From assembly GCA_003241875.1 (NCBI GenBank), contig QBLU01000029.1, forward strand, positions 1 to 54,388: DNA of 54,388 nucleotides, in the 5' to 3' direction. Made by a program: the position numbers and the translations under genes. Shown here piece by piece: positions 8,140 through 17,649 of this stretch. How positions within the stretch are numbered: the stretch's first letter is position 1; each line of letters begins with the position of its first letter. Source of the DNA: Alphaproteobacteria bacterium (GTDB lineage Bacteria; Pseudomonadota; Alphaproteobacteria; Sphingomonadales; Sphingomonadaceae). The notes beneath the pieces are model-generated. The model was not told where the DNA came from and ran no database searches. It saw only the letters and a program-made list of their open reading frames with translations.

Positions 8140-9776
8140 CACGTCTGGCCGCCCTGGCGCGGCGGTGCCGGGTCCTGGCGCTGCAGGAGCCGGAACAGCG
8201 TGCCCGGCTGATCGGCGGCGCGCAGCCTTTCCAGGATGAAGGCGGGTTTGACGAGCGAGGGGACGCGCCATTCGGCATTGTCTGTCGCGGTGCGCTGGGT
8301 GCCCCCGACGCGGCGTGTGTCCGGGGGCGCGCCATTGGGGTCATGGCCGGCCTCGTCCGCATCGGGCGCTTCCCCGGGCGCGCCCTCGCCATCGGGCGCG
8401 CCATCGCCTTCCTCGGGATCATCGGCGGTACGCGGCGGCCGCAGCAGGCGTTGCAACCGGGCGCGCAGCGGCGCCCATTCGCGGCGATCGGGGGCGCGCG
8501 CCGCGCCGGCTTCGACGGCGACAAGCCCGTCCTGCAGGACGCCGATCTGGAGAGGATGGGTATGCTGGCGGTGCGCCTCGCCATAGCGCGCGGTGGCTTC
8601 GGCAAGGGCCAGGTAATCGGCGGCGCCAGGCTGCGGCCTTGCGACCAGCGTGCCGACGACCTGCTTGACGTCGCGCAGCGGATCGGGTTCGGCGGGCAGG
8701 GCAGGTCGCCTGACCGCCGCGCCAGCCGTGCCGAGCAGCGCCAGGACCGCCGGCAGCAGCAGGATTGCTGGCTGCACGGCGCGGCGGCGTAGGGGCCGGC
8801 GCGGCAGGGCGGGCCATTCGACCAGCGCGCTCCACAGGAGGAACAGCAGCGCCGGCACCAGCACCCAGGCGAAGCGATCGACCTTGGCGCGCCCCTGGCC
8901 GGCGGCCGTCGGGCCGGTCGCCTGCCGGCCGAGCGCATCGATGCGAGCCGGCAGGTCGCGAGCGTCGCCGGCATCGAGATAGGTGCCGCCGGTTGCCGCC
9001 GCGAGCGCGCGCAAGGTGGCGGTGTCGAGGCGCGAACGCACTTCGGTGCCGCCGGCGTCGACAAGATTGCGGTCGCCGGCGATGGGAACGGGCGCCCCGG
9101 CGGGGGTGCCGAAACCGACGGCGACGACGCGTATCCGGCGCGCGGTCAGTCGCGGCAGGAGCTGACGCCACGGCGTCGGGTCGGCCTCCCCGTCCGATAG
9201 CAGCACGAGGGTGCGCGGCGCAGGACTGGCGCCGAAGCTGTCGAGCGCGACGGTCAACATTGCTGCCAGGTTGCTCCCCGGCACGATCATCTGCTCGGGA
9301 TGCACCGCAGGCAGGAACGTGTCGAGCAACGTCCGGTCGGGGCTTGGCGCGGCGAGCAGAAAGGCGCGGCCGGCAAAGCCGATCAGGCCGATGTCGGCCG
9401 TCGGCGCGCGGGCGACGAGGTCCGCGGCGATGGCCTGTGCCCGGGCGATCCGCGTCGGGACGGCGTCCGCCGCCGTCATGCTTTTCGACAGATCGAGCGC
9501 AATCACGATCTGCTGGCGGACCTGGCTGTCGTCGGGCCTGGTGCCCCATTGCGGGCGACCGATGGCGAGGGCGAGCAGCAGCAGCCCGATGCCGAAGCGC
9601 CACGGCGACCGCGGCAGCGCCCTGCCGACGCCGACCCGGCTACCGGCGACAACGGCGTGCAGCACCGCGGGCGGCGGGTCGGCATCGCGGGCGGGGCGCC
9701 GGATGCGCCAGTGCAGCAGCAACCCCAGCGTCGCCGCCAGCGCGGCAAGCAGCAGCCCGGGTGACGCGAAGCTCAT
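8136..9776 (-). CDS. batB: BatB-like von Willebrand A membrane protein with BatC-like tail
   Basis: A 546-residue protein. Two N-terminal membrane segments flank a cytoplasmic linker, followed by a VWA domain with the MIDAS motif DLSKS near residue 94 and TLVLLSDGEAD near 190. Two membrane segments at about 290-340 follow. The C-terminal 200 residues contain a helical, TPR-like part and an acidic Asp/Glu/Pro/Gly-rich linker, as in BatC, so this may be a BatB-BatC fusion. It overlaps batA upstream by ATGA and batD downstream by GTGA, so the genes are translationally coupled. Confidence 0.8.
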   Translation of the reverse strand: MSFASPGLLLAALAATLGLLLHWRIRRPARDADPPPAVLHAVVAGSRVGVGRALPRSPWRFGIGLLLLALAIGRPQWGTRPDDSQVRQQIVIALDLSKSMTAADAVPTRIARAQAIAADLVARAPTADIGLIGFAGRAFLLAAPSPDRTLLDTFLPAVHPEQMIVPGSNLAAMLTVALDSFGASPAPRTLVLLSDGEADPTPWRQLLPRLTARRIRVVAVGFGTPAGAPVPIAGDRNLVDAGGTEVRSRLDTATLRALAAATGGTYLDAGDARDLPARIDALGRQATGPTAAGQGRAKVDRFAWVLVPALLFLLWSALVEWPALPRRPLRRRAVQPAILLLPAVLALLGTAGAAVRRPALPAEPDPLRDVKQVVGTLVARPQPGAADYLALAEATARYGEAHRQHTHPLQIGVLQDGLVAVEAGAARAPDRREWAPLRARLQRLLRPPRTADDPEEGDGAPDGEGAPGEAPDADEAGHDPNGAPPDTRRVGGTQRTATDNAEWRVPSLVKPAFILERLRAADQPGTLFRLLQRQDPAPPRQGGQTW

Positions 9777-10822
9777 GCTGCCGGCCGGCGCGGCGAGGGC
9801 GTGCCGCGCCGCAACCCTTGCGCCGCCAGCAACAACAGGACCAGCGCCGGCACGGCTGCCCAGGCGAAAAATTCGCTGACGCGCACGCTGCGCCGGATCT
9901 GGAACTGCGCCTTGCGCGCGGCGTCGATCGCGGCAAAGGCGGCCCGCAGTGCCTCGGTATCGCCCGCCATGAAAAAGCGCCCGCCGGTCTGTGCCGCGAT
10001 CGTCTCGAGGGCGTCGATATCGAGCGTCGAGGGTTGCAGGCTGGTGCCGACGCGCCGGCCACGGGCGTCGAACACCGGAAACGGCACCATGCCGTTGCGC
10101 CCGGTGCCGATGGTATAGATCGGGATCTTGCGATACCGTGCCAGGGCCGTCGCTTCGGCCGGGGTGAGTTCGCCGCTGTTGTTGCTGCCGTCGGTCAGCA
10201 GCACGATGAAGGCGCCGACGCTGTCGGGCGCGCTGCCCGGCGCGGTTCCGGGCGGCGGGCCGGTGCGTGCCGCCGCGATGTCGAGCAGCGCAATGCCGAC
10301 CCCGTCGCCGATCGCCGTGCCATCGTCGATCAGCCCGGTCTGCAGCGCCGCGACCTGGCGCGCCAGCCAGCCATGGTCGGTGGTCAGCGGCGCGAGGGTC
10401 AATGCCTGCCGGGCAAAGACGGCGATGCCGATGCGATCGCCGGGACGGTTCCTGACGAACTGCTGGATGATCGGGCGGATGGTCTCCAGCCGGTTGATCG
10501 GGCCCTTTGCACCCTTGTAATCCTCCGACAGCATCGAGGTCGACAGATCGACGACAAGCATCAGGTCATAACCCTGCTGCACGACACGCTGGTCGTCGGA
10601 GACTTGCTGGGGCCGTGCCAATGCAATGACGATGAGAACGCAGGCGGCGTAAAGCGCCGCTATCCACGGCGGCCGTGCCGGCCCGGGAGCGCTCGCCCAG
10701 GCCGCCGCATGAGGCACGATGCGAACGGCGCTGCGGCCGCGATAATGCCGCCAGAGCATGACGGCCGGCACGACCAGCAACGCAAGCAGGGCGAGCGGCT
10801 GGTCGAAGCGCAGGCCGGTCAT
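9773..10822 (-). CDS. batA: BatA-like von Willebrand A membrane protein
   Basis: A 349-residue protein. Two membrane segments lie near the N-terminus (PLALLALLVVPAVML and AALYAACVLIVIALA). The VWA domain has MIDAS DLSTSM and the downstream VLLTDGSNN, and one membrane segment (VPALVLLLLAAQG) closes the protein, leaving the VWA domain in the periplasm or cytoplasm between anchors as in BatA. The frame is open further upstream, but the ATG at 10822 shares one base with the stop of the DUF58 gene (TGATG), the expected coupled start. A functional metal-dependent adhesion site is retained. Confidence 0.85.
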   Translation of the reverse strand: MTGLRFDQPLALLALLVVPAVMLWRHYRGRSAVRIVPHAAAWASAPGPARPPWIAALYAACVLIVIALARPQQVSDDQRVVQQGYDLMLVVDLSTSMLSEDYKGAKGPINRLETIRPIIQQFVRNRPGDRIGIAVFARQALTLAPLTTDHGWLARQVAALQTGLIDDGTAIGDGVGIALLDIAAARTGPPPGTAPGSAPDSVGAFIVLLTDGSNNSGELTPAEATALARYRKIPIYTIGTGRNGMVPFPVFDARGRRVGTSLQPSTLDIDALETIAAQTGGRFFMAGDTEALRAAFAAIDAARKAQFQIRRSVRVSEFFAWAAVPALVLLLLAAQGLRRGTPSPRRPAA

Positions 10823-11727
10823 CACGACCGGGCCGCCGTGCCGCGCCTTTCCCGTGCGCGCAGGAAACCGGCCAGCGCGGCAAGCGCGTCCTCGGACGGA
10901 CCGATCACCAGCCGGTCGGCAGGGTTCGACCACCACGCCCGCCAGCGTGCCTCGCGCGCCGCGCGCCACACCGCATGATTGGCGCGGGTTGCGGCGTTGT
11001 CCTCGAGCTCGACGACGCAGCCTGCGACGGGATCATAGACGGCCAGTGGCCCGGTGCCGGGGCCGTCGCGATCCCAGGCATCGTCGGCGCGGATGCCGAT
11101 GACGCGGTGGCGCCGCTGCCAGCCGCCCCATTCCGCCGGCGGCGGCGCATCGGGCACATCGCCGAGATGGATCACCAGCGCCCCGCGCGGGATCCGTTCC
11201 CGGACGATCGGCGAAATCGGCACGGCGGCAGCGAGCGGGTCCGGCGGCGTCGCCGCGAACAGCGCGTTGATGACGGTGAGAATGCGCGCCCGCTCGCGGG
11301 TCGGCGGGAAAATCTGCGATCCCGTTGCCGACTGGCGGATGACCATGACCCGTTCACGGTTCGCAGCGCTGAACAGCATGACCAGCGCCGCCGCTTCGAG
11401 CAGCACGTCGCGCCTGGTCACGTCGCCCGATCCGAACTGCAAGGCCGAGGAATCGGCGAAAACGATGACGATGTTGATCTCGCGATCTTCGACAAAGACC
11501 TTTCGGTACACGTCGCCGAGCCGGGCCGTGACGTTCCAGTCGATCTCGCGGATGTCGTCGCCGAATTCGAAGCGGACGACCTGGTCGAATTCGATGCCGC
11601 GCCCCCGGAAGATCGAGCGATGATCGCCGGCCAGGCTCGTGTCCACCCGGCGCCCGCGCAGTCGCCATTCGAGCCGTCGCAGCGTTGCCCGCGCCCGCTC
11701 ATCGATGACAGGCGGCCGGCTCGCCAT
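10822..11727 (-). CDS. DUF58 domain protein of the MoxR-Bat operon
   Basis: A 301-residue soluble protein with the DUF58 signature FRGRGIEFDQVV, FGDDIREIDWNVTAR and a degenerate VWA core starting VIVFADSSAL. DUF58 proteins nearly always lie between moxR and bat genes and are thought to link the ATPase to its VWA partners. The ATG at 11727 lies five bases after the MoxR stop; the ribosome site is weak, which suggests translational coupling. The MIDAS is DSSAL rather than DxSxS, so metal binding is uncertain. Confidence 0.88.
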   Translation of the reverse strand: MASRPPVIDERARATLRRLEWRLRGRRVDTSLAGDHRSIFRGRGIEFDQVVRFEFGDDIREIDWNVTARLGDVYRKVFVEDREINIVIVFADSSALQFGSGDVTRRDVLLEAAALVMLFSAANRERVMVIRQSATGSQIFPPTRERARILTVINALFAATPPDPLAAAVPISPIVRERIPRGALVIHLGDVPDAPPPAEWGGWQRRHRVIGIRADDAWDRDGPGTGPLAVYDPVAGCVVELEDNAATRANHAVWRAAREARWRAWWSNPADRLVIGPSEDALAALAGFLRARERRGTAARS

Positions 11728-11732
11728 GGTGT

Positions 11733-12704
11733 TCAGCCGGGAATGGCGACGGTGGCGATGCAGTCGGCGATGATGGCGTCGGCGGTCAGCCCTGCCGCCT
11801 CGGCCTCGTAACTGAGCCCGATGCGGTGGCGCAGGATGTCGGGCGCCACCTCCTGCAGCAGCGCCGGGGTGACGTGATCGGCACCGCGCAGCAGGCCGAG
11901 GCCGCGGCTGGCCTGGTAGAGCGCCAGCGACGCCCGCGGCGAGGCACCGAACAGCAACGGCCGCACGCCATCGACGGCGATCGTCGCCCGGCGCCGGGTT
12001 TCGCGGACGAGGGCGAGAATATAGGCTTCAAGCTCGGCGGCGATGTGGACATCATCGACCAGCGCGCGCAGCGACAGCAGTTCGGCCCCGCTGGTGACAC
12101 CTAGGATTTCCGGGCTGTGGACCGCCGATCCCCAGCGATGCAGCATCTCGAGCTCGTCGGCATGGTCGGGATAATCGAGCAGCAGCTTGAACAGGAAACG
12201 GTCGGTCTGGGCCTCGGGGAGGGGATAGGTGCCCTCCTGTTCGACCGGATTTTGGGTCGCCATGACGAGAAACGGCACTGGCAGCGCGTGGGTCACGCCG
12301 CCGACCGTCACCTGGCGTTCCTGCATCGCTTCGAGAAGCGCACTTTGCACCTTGGCCGGCGCGCGGTTGACCTCGTCGGCGAGCACCAGATTGGCGAAGA
12401 TCGGGCCGTGGTGTGGCGCGAAACTGCCCGTCGCCGGCGAATAGATCATCGTGCCGACGACATCGCTCGGCAACAGGTCGGGGGTGAACTGGATGCGCTC
12501 GAAATCGAGCCCCATGGCGCGCGCGAGCGACTTGACCAACAGCGTCTTGGCCAGGCCCGGCATGCCTTCCAGCAGGACATGGCCGCCGACCAGCATCGCG
12601 ACCAGCAACCGCTCGACGATGGCCCGGTTGCCGAGCACCGCCTTGCCGATCTCACCCGAAACCCGGGCAGCCCATTCGGTGGCACGGGTTTCGGGCACCG
12701 TCAT
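11733..12704 (-). CDS. MoxR family AAA+ ATPase
   Basis: A 323-residue cytoplasmic ATPase. Walker A is GMPGLAKT at 47-54, Walker B LVLADEVNRA with the MoxR-typical ADEVNRAP, followed by QSALLEAMQERQVTVGG and a sensor VMATQNPVEQEGTYPLPEAQ region. MoxR ATPases act as chaperones that insert metals or remodel client enzymes together with VWA proteins. The ATG at 12704 overlaps the stop of the upstream amidohydrolase gene (ATGA), so the ATPase is coupled to an enzyme gene. That coupling points to the amidohydrolase or the BNR protein as possible clients. Confidence 0.93.
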   Translation of the reverse strand: MTVPETRATEWAARVSGEIGKAVLGNRAIVERLLVAMLVGGHVLLEGMPGLAKTLLVKSLARAMGLDFERIQFTPDLLPSDVVGTMIYSPATGSFAPHHGPIFANLVLADEVNRAPAKVQSALLEAMQERQVTVGGVTHALPVPFLVMATQNPVEQEGTYPLPEAQTDRFLFKLLLDYPDHADELEMLHRWGSAVHSPEILGVTSGAELLSLRALVDDVHIAAELEAYILALVRETRRRATIAVDGVRPLLFGASPRASLALYQASRGLGLLRGADHVTPALLQEVAPDILRHRIGLSYEAEAAGLTADAIIADCIATVAIPG

Positions 12705-14302
12705 CGCTCGCGCAGGATGATGCGGCCGGCACGCCCGGGCACGATCCGGCCGTCCGCGACCGCCGCCTTGCCGTTGACGAAGACATCGTCGATGCCCTTC
12801 GCATAGCTGTGCGGCCGCGTGTAAGTCGCGGTGTCGGTCACCGTTGCCGGATCGAAGACGATGACGTCGGCAAAGGCGCCGGGCCTGAGAACGCCGCGAT
12901 CGGGGATGGCGAACACCTGCGCCGGCAATCCGGACGAGCTGTGGACCGCCTGTTCGAGCGTGACGACGCTCTTGTCGAGGCTGTAGCGCCGCAGCTTGCG
13001 CGGGAAGGCGCCATAGGCGCGGGGGTGTTCATTGCCGGCGCCAAAGGGAACCAGGCCGCCATCGGTCGAGGTCATCGTCCAGGGCTGCTGCATCAGCGCT
13101 TCGAGGTCCTTCTCGCTCATGTTGAACGAGTTGATCCCGGCGCCACCCTTCTCCATCATCTCGATCGCCACATCGAGCGGGTCCATCAGCCGCGCCTTGG
13201 CAATCTCGTCGAGCCGCTTGCCCTCCAGCGACGGATCGGGCTTGTAGGTGCGGATCATGATCGCATTGGCGCCGGCGCGGCGCTCGAGGTTGGCAACCAT
13301 TTCCTTGCGGATCCGGGCGCGCTGCTCGGGGTTTCGCAGCCGTTTGGCAAGCGCCGCGGCGCCGCCTTCCTGGGCCCAGCCGGGCACCAGCGCAGGCTGC
13401 AACCCCGATCCCGATGCCGCATAGGGATATTGATCGGCCCAGATCGACAGGCCCTCGGCCCGCGCACTGTTGATCAGCGCGATGGCCTCGGCCGATTTCC
13501 CCCACACGGACGGCCCCAGCATCTTCATATGGGTGACGACGCCGGTCAGCTTTGCCGCGCGCGAGATCGCGATCAGCTCCTTGATCGCCCCGATGACCCC
13601 CAGGTCATAGCTCGATTCGTCGCGGATATGGCTGGTATGAAAGCCATGGGGATAGCGCGCGACGACCTTGGCCAGCCCGATCATCTCGGCCGTGTCGGAA
13701 TATTTGCCGGGCACATAGAAGGGCCCGCTCGACATGCCACAGACGCCGCTGTCCATCGCCTGCTTGACGAGCACTTCCATGCGCGCCTGTTCGCTGGCGG
13801 TCGGCTTGCGATTGGCGAGGCCCAGCACCGCCCGACGGACGCCGTTGTGGCCGATCATCGGCAGGACATTGACGCCGGGCCCCAGGCTCCGGATGCGGGC
13901 GATCTGCGGGGCAAGATCGCCGTCGCCGCCACCGTCGGGGTTGATCATCACCGTCGTGATGCCCTGCGACAGGATCGGCCTGGCATCGGCAAGCGCCGCC
14001 GTCTCAATGCCCGGGGCGGCGTGCGAATGCGGATCGATGAAGCCCGGGGCAACGATCCGCCCGGTTGCATCGACCTGGCGGTTTGCCGTTGCCCCAGCCG
14101 GAATGGCGCCGACGACGGCGATCCTGTCGCCCTTGATCGCCACGTCGGCGCTGCGGCGCGGACTGCCGGTGCCGTCGATCAGCGTGCCGTTGCGGATGAT
14201 GACATCATAGTCCGGCGCCGGCTGGGCAGGGCCCGGCGCGGCGAACAGCAACGCCGTCACGGTCAAGGCAGCGAACAGCTGCGGCCTCGCGGGCATCGTC
14301 AT
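12701..14302 (-). CDS. Exported D-aminoacylase-type amidohydrolase (copy 2), in MoxR operon
   Basis: A 533-residue protein homologous to the product at 4422. It has a signal peptide ending near GPAQP, then the metal motif DPHSH (H92, H94), FHTSHIRDE, VVTHMKMLGPSVWGKS and TSTDGG. The Cys ligand of classical D-aminoacylases is again replaced by Asp (NPDGGG, Asp123). The ATG at 14302 is preceded by GGGAGG at proper distance; an upstream in-frame ATG at 14341 has no such site. It is separated from the BNR gene by 48 bp and overlaps moxR by four bases. Likely a periplasmic amidase on N-acylated or D-configured residues; substrate unknown. Confidence 0.85.
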   Translation of the reverse strand: MTMPARPQLFAALTVTALLFAAPGPAQPAPDYDVIIRNGTLIDGTGSPRRSADVAIKGDRIAVVGAIPAGATANRQVDATGRIVAPGFIDPHSHAAPGIETAALADARPILSQGITTVMINPDGGGDGDLAPQIARIRSLGPGVNVLPMIGHNGVRRAVLGLANRKPTASEQARMEVLVKQAMDSGVCGMSSGPFYVPGKYSDTAEMIGLAKVVARYPHGFHTSHIRDESSYDLGVIGAIKELIAISRAAKLTGVVTHMKMLGPSVWGKSAEAIALINSARAEGLSIWADQYPYAASGSGLQPALVPGWAQEGGAAALAKRLRNPEQRARIRKEMVANLERRAGANAIMIRTYKPDPSLEGKRLDEIAKARLMDPLDVAIEMMEKGGAGINSFNMSEKDLEALMQQPWTMTSTDGGLVPFGAGNEHPRAYGAFPRKLRRYSLDKSVVTLEQAVHSSSGLPAQVFAIPDRGVLRPGAFADVIVFDPATVTDTATYTRPHSYAKGIDDVFVNGKAAVADGRIVPGRAGRIILRER

Positions 14303-14350
14303 TGGCGCCCTCCCGTCCCCATCAGCCGCGCCGGCGCCCAAGTCAGGCCC

Positions 14351-17300
14351 TCACTCCACGCCGGCGCCTGCCGTCGCCGGACTTGTCGCGACCTGCGGCG
14401 GGCCGAGCAGCTTGTCGATGTCCGCGGTCACGTCGTCGATCTGCTTGCGCAATTCGGTGAAGCGGTCGGCGGCGTCGCGGCCGATCTTCTGGTCGGCGCC
14501 CGCCGTCTGGTTGTACAAATAGCTGACATGGGTTTGCAGCCCCGGTGCGCTGTAGCGGATCGGCGGGGTGATCAGCCGCGCCGCAAGCGGTTCAAGCGCC
14601 TTGGCTTTTGCCGGATCGGGCGTCGCCTTGAGGGCTGCCTGCGCCTGCCGGACCCGCGCCACCGCACCGTTGGTGTCGTGGACGAGCTTCAGGACGCGCC
14701 GGTTGTGGTCGAACTGCGCGGCCAGATCGGCCTGGGTGACGCCGCTGGCCAGGACGCGCGGGTCCGCGACGACCTGCAACGGCTGGCGGTCGGTGACATT
14801 TCCCGATGTCATGACGACCGTATAGGCGCCGGGAAGCGCGACGGGCCCGACCGGGGCTCGCCCCGAAGCCGGCGCAGCGCCGGCCACTTCGCCCGAATAG
14901 CGCAGGTCCCAGATGAAACGGTGCATGCCGGGCGTCGCGTCGAGCCGGGTGGGATAGGTCGGGCGATAGCGGCCGCTCTCGTCGTCGGTGCTGCCCCGGC
15001 CACCCGATCCGGCTGGGCCGGCGCTCGAAAAACTGCGCACGACAGTGCCGGCGGCATCGAGGATCGTCAGCGTGACCGGCGAGCCCTGTGCCGCAGAGGC
15101 CACGAAATAATCGATCTGGGCGCCCGGCAGCTGGAACTCCGGCCCTTCGCCGGGGTCGCCGCCCTTGTCACCCGAAGCATTGACGCGCACCGCCGGTGCC
15201 GGCGTGTACAGACGGCTCGCGGTCGGCATGGCGGGCTTTGCCGGCAACTGTCGCAGCACCCCGAGATTGTCGACGACGTAAAAGCCGCGCCCCTGGGTGG
15301 ACAGCACCATGTCGCCATGGGCAAGGCGCAGATCGGTGACCGGCACCGCGGGCAGGTCTAGCTGGAAGCTCTGCCAGTTGGCGCCGCGATCAAAGGAGAT
15401 GTGCATGCCGAATTCGGTGCCGGCGTAAAGCAGCCCCGGGCGCTCGGGATCCTCGCGGATGACGCGCGTCGGCTCGTCGGCAGCGATGCCGTTGCGGCCG
15501 TTGGTCAGCTTGGTCCATGATCTGCCGTAGTCGTCGGTGCGATAGAGATAGGGCGAAAAGTCACCGAGCAGGTAGCGGTAGATGGCGACATAGGCGGTGC
15601 CCGCATCGCGCACGCCGGGGTCGATGTTCTGCACGCGGCCGCCGGGGGGCAGACCCTTGGGGGTCACGTTCTTCCAGCTCTTGCCGGCGTCTTCGGTCAC
15701 ATGGACTAGGCCGTCGTTCGATCCCGTCCAGATGACGCCCGGTTTCACCTTGCTTTCGCGGATGGCATAGACCGTCGAATAGACTTCCTCGCCGGTGGCA
15801 TCGCGGGTGATCGGGTCCCCCGAAGCCAGTCGCCCCTCGGGCGGATTGAGCGTGAGATCGGGGCTGATGACATCCCAGGAGACGCCGCCGTCCTTCGACC
15901 GGTGCACAAACTGCGAGCCGTAATAGATGGTGTTGGGCTCGACCGGCGAGATCTCCAGTGGTGCGACCCGCTGAAAGCGGTAGCGCAGGTCCTTGGGATC
16001 GCTGCCATAAAGCGACTCGCTGCCGACCCAATATTGTTGTTCGTTGCCGTTGGTGCGCAGATCGACGCGGCTGAACTGGCCCTTGCAGCCGCCCCAGACG
16101 ACCAGCGGATCATCGAGCTTGGGGATGATCGGCCCGGTTTCGCAACCCGGCCCGATGCGATAGCCCTGCTGGTCGCCGAGCGGCTGCGACGGCACGATGA
16201 CGGTCGTGTTGTCCTGTTGCGCGCCGTACAGGCGATAGGGATATTGGTCGTCGGTCGTGACCTGGTAGAGCTCGGACGTCGGCTGGTTGGACTGGACGGT
16301 CCACGTCTTGCCGCCATCGAGCGAGACATTGGCGCCGCCGTCATTGGCCTGGACGATCGCCTTCGAGTTGCGGGGGTTGATCCACACATCGTGGTTGTCG
16401 CCGTGCGGGGTGGCCTCGGTCTTGAAGCTCTTGCCGCCGTCGATCGACTTGAACCAGCCTTCGTTGCCGACGAAGACCAGATCGGCGTTGTTCGGATCGA
16501 CGCCCAGGGTCGTGTAATAGAAGGGGCGGGTGATCAGCCGGTTCTCGGCATTGACGTTGGTCCAGTTGGCGCCGCCATCCTCCGACCGGTAGAGGCCATG
16601 GCCGGGCTTGGCCTCGATCAACGCATAGAGCCGGTCGGGGGCGGCTGCGCTCACGCCGACGTTGGCGCGGCCGAACAGGCCGGTCGGCAGGCCGCCACCC
16701 AGCTTTGTCCAGGTGTCGCCACCATCGATGGACTTGTAGAGGCCGCCATCCATGCTGCCCGAGGTGATCGTCCACGGCCGGCGCTGGCCGTGCCACATGG
16801 CGGCGTAGAGCACCTTGGCATTGCCGGGCTGGAACTCGAGATCGGCGGCGCCGAGCGAATCGTTGATATACAGGATTTTCTGCCAGGTCTTGCCGCCGTC
16901 GCGCGTGCGATAGACGCCGCGATCGGCCGAATTCTTGAACGGGTTGCCCGACGCGGCGACAAAGACCTCGTCGGGATTGGCCGGGTTGATGCGGATCGTG
17001 GCAATCTGCCCGACATCGCGCAGCCCGGTGAATTGCCACGTCTTGGCGCCGTCGACCGATTTGTAGATGCCGCGGCCGATCGAGACGTTGCTGCGGATCT
17101 TCGACGATCCGGTGCCGGCATAGAGAATGTCGGGGTTGGTGTCGGCGACCGCGACAGCGCCCATCGAGCCGACCGAAATCTGGCCGTCGGTGGTGTTCGA
17201 CCAGCTATGGCCGGCGTCGGTTGTCTTCCACACGCCGCCACCGACGGTGCCCATGTAATAAGTGTCGGACTGCGACGGCACGCCGGTCACGGTGGTGACC

Positions 17301-17437
17301 CGGCCGCCGCGCCAGGGGCCGACGTTGCGATAGTGCAGCCCCGACCATTGCGACGGATCCTGCGACTGGGCGTGCAACCCCTGGCCGGTGGTTGCCAGCA
17401 AGGCCGCGACAAGGGACCGGGCGAACGCAACGTTCAT
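14351..17437 (-). CDS. Large secreted BNR/sortilin-type beta-propeller protein (copy 1)
   Basis: A 1028-residue exported protein (signal peptide to about residue 24, GLHAQ). The first 700 residues hold many BNR/Asp-box blades, seen as GGGVWKTTDAGHSW, GIYKSVDGAKTW, GVYRTRDGGKTW, GLYKSIDGGDTW, GLYRSEDGGANW. A C-terminal part with FnIII-like strands (RFIWDLRYSGE) and a helical end follows. Proteins of this family are often labelled glycosyl hydrolase or exo-alpha-sialidase, but the propeller alone proves no catalysis. It is the first gene of the MoxR-Bat operon and has a homologue at 38292. It could bind or process an outside polymer. Confidence 0.8.
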   Translation of the reverse strand: MNVAFARSLVAALLATTGQGLHAQSQDPSQWSGLHYRNVGPWRGGRVTTVTGVPSQSDTYYMGTVGGGVWKTTDAGHSWSNTTDGQISVGSMGAVAVADTNPDILYAGTGSSKIRSNVSIGRGIYKSVDGAKTWQFTGLRDVGQIATIRINPANPDEVFVAASGNPFKNSADRGVYRTRDGGKTWQKILYINDSLGAADLEFQPGNAKVLYAAMWHGQRRPWTITSGSMDGGLYKSIDGGDTWTKLGGGLPTGLFGRANVGVSAAAPDRLYALIEAKPGHGLYRSEDGGANWTNVNAENRLITRPFYYTTLGVDPNNADLVFVGNEGWFKSIDGGKSFKTEATPHGDNHDVWINPRNSKAIVQANDGGANVSLDGGKTWTVQSNQPTSELYQVTTDDQYPYRLYGAQQDNTTVIVPSQPLGDQQGYRIGPGCETGPIIPKLDDPLVVWGGCKGQFSRVDLRTNGNEQQYWVGSESLYGSDPKDLRYRFQRVAPLEISPVEPNTIYYGSQFVHRSKDGGVSWDVISPDLTLNPPEGRLASGDPITRDATGEEVYSTVYAIRESKVKPGVIWTGSNDGLVHVTEDAGKSWKNVTPKGLPPGGRVQNIDPGVRDAGTAYVAIYRYLLGDFSPYLYRTDDYGRSWTKLTNGRNGIAADEPTRVIREDPERPGLLYAGTEFGMHISFDRGANWQSFQLDLPAVPVTDLRLAHGDMVLSTQGRGFYVVDNLGVLRQLPAKPAMPTASRLYTPAPAVRVNASGDKGGDPGEGPEFQLPGAQIDYFVASAAQGSPVTLTILDAAGTVVRSFSSAGPAGSGGRGSTDDESGRYRPTYPTRLDATPGMHRFIWDLRYSGEVAGAAPASGRAPVGPVALPGAYTVVMTSGNVTDRQPLQVVADPRVLASGVTQADLAAQFDHNRRVLKLVHDTNGAVARVRQAQAALKATPDPAKAKALEPLAARLITPPIRYSAPGLQTHVSYLYNQTAGADQKIGRDAADRFTELRKQIDDVTADIDKLLGPPQVATSPATAGAGVE

Positions 17438-17649
17438 GATAAACCCCCGAAAACGCGGCTGCAGGACAAAGCGCGCTGCACGCCGGAGCGATCGACATGA
17501 AAGACGACGCCCACGGCGATGACAAGTCCTTCATCGAGCGGCGGCCGCCAAATTTCGTTTTGTCTTCCATAGACGAAGGGGCAGTTGCTCAGCCGGCAGG
17601 GGGCGTCCAAGGTGCCCCGGCATTGCAACGCCACGATGGAACATTGGCC

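Noticed and set aside
8765-10978. 737-codon open frame on the plus strand
   Set aside because: Antisense to the overlapping, translationally coupled batA/batB genes; Arg/Ala-rich composition.
12809-15361. 850-codon open frame on the plus strand
   Set aside because: It lies antisense to the amidohydrolase and BNR genes, which have clear families. Long antisense frames are normal at this GC content, and its product is low-complexity Arg/Asp/His-rich.
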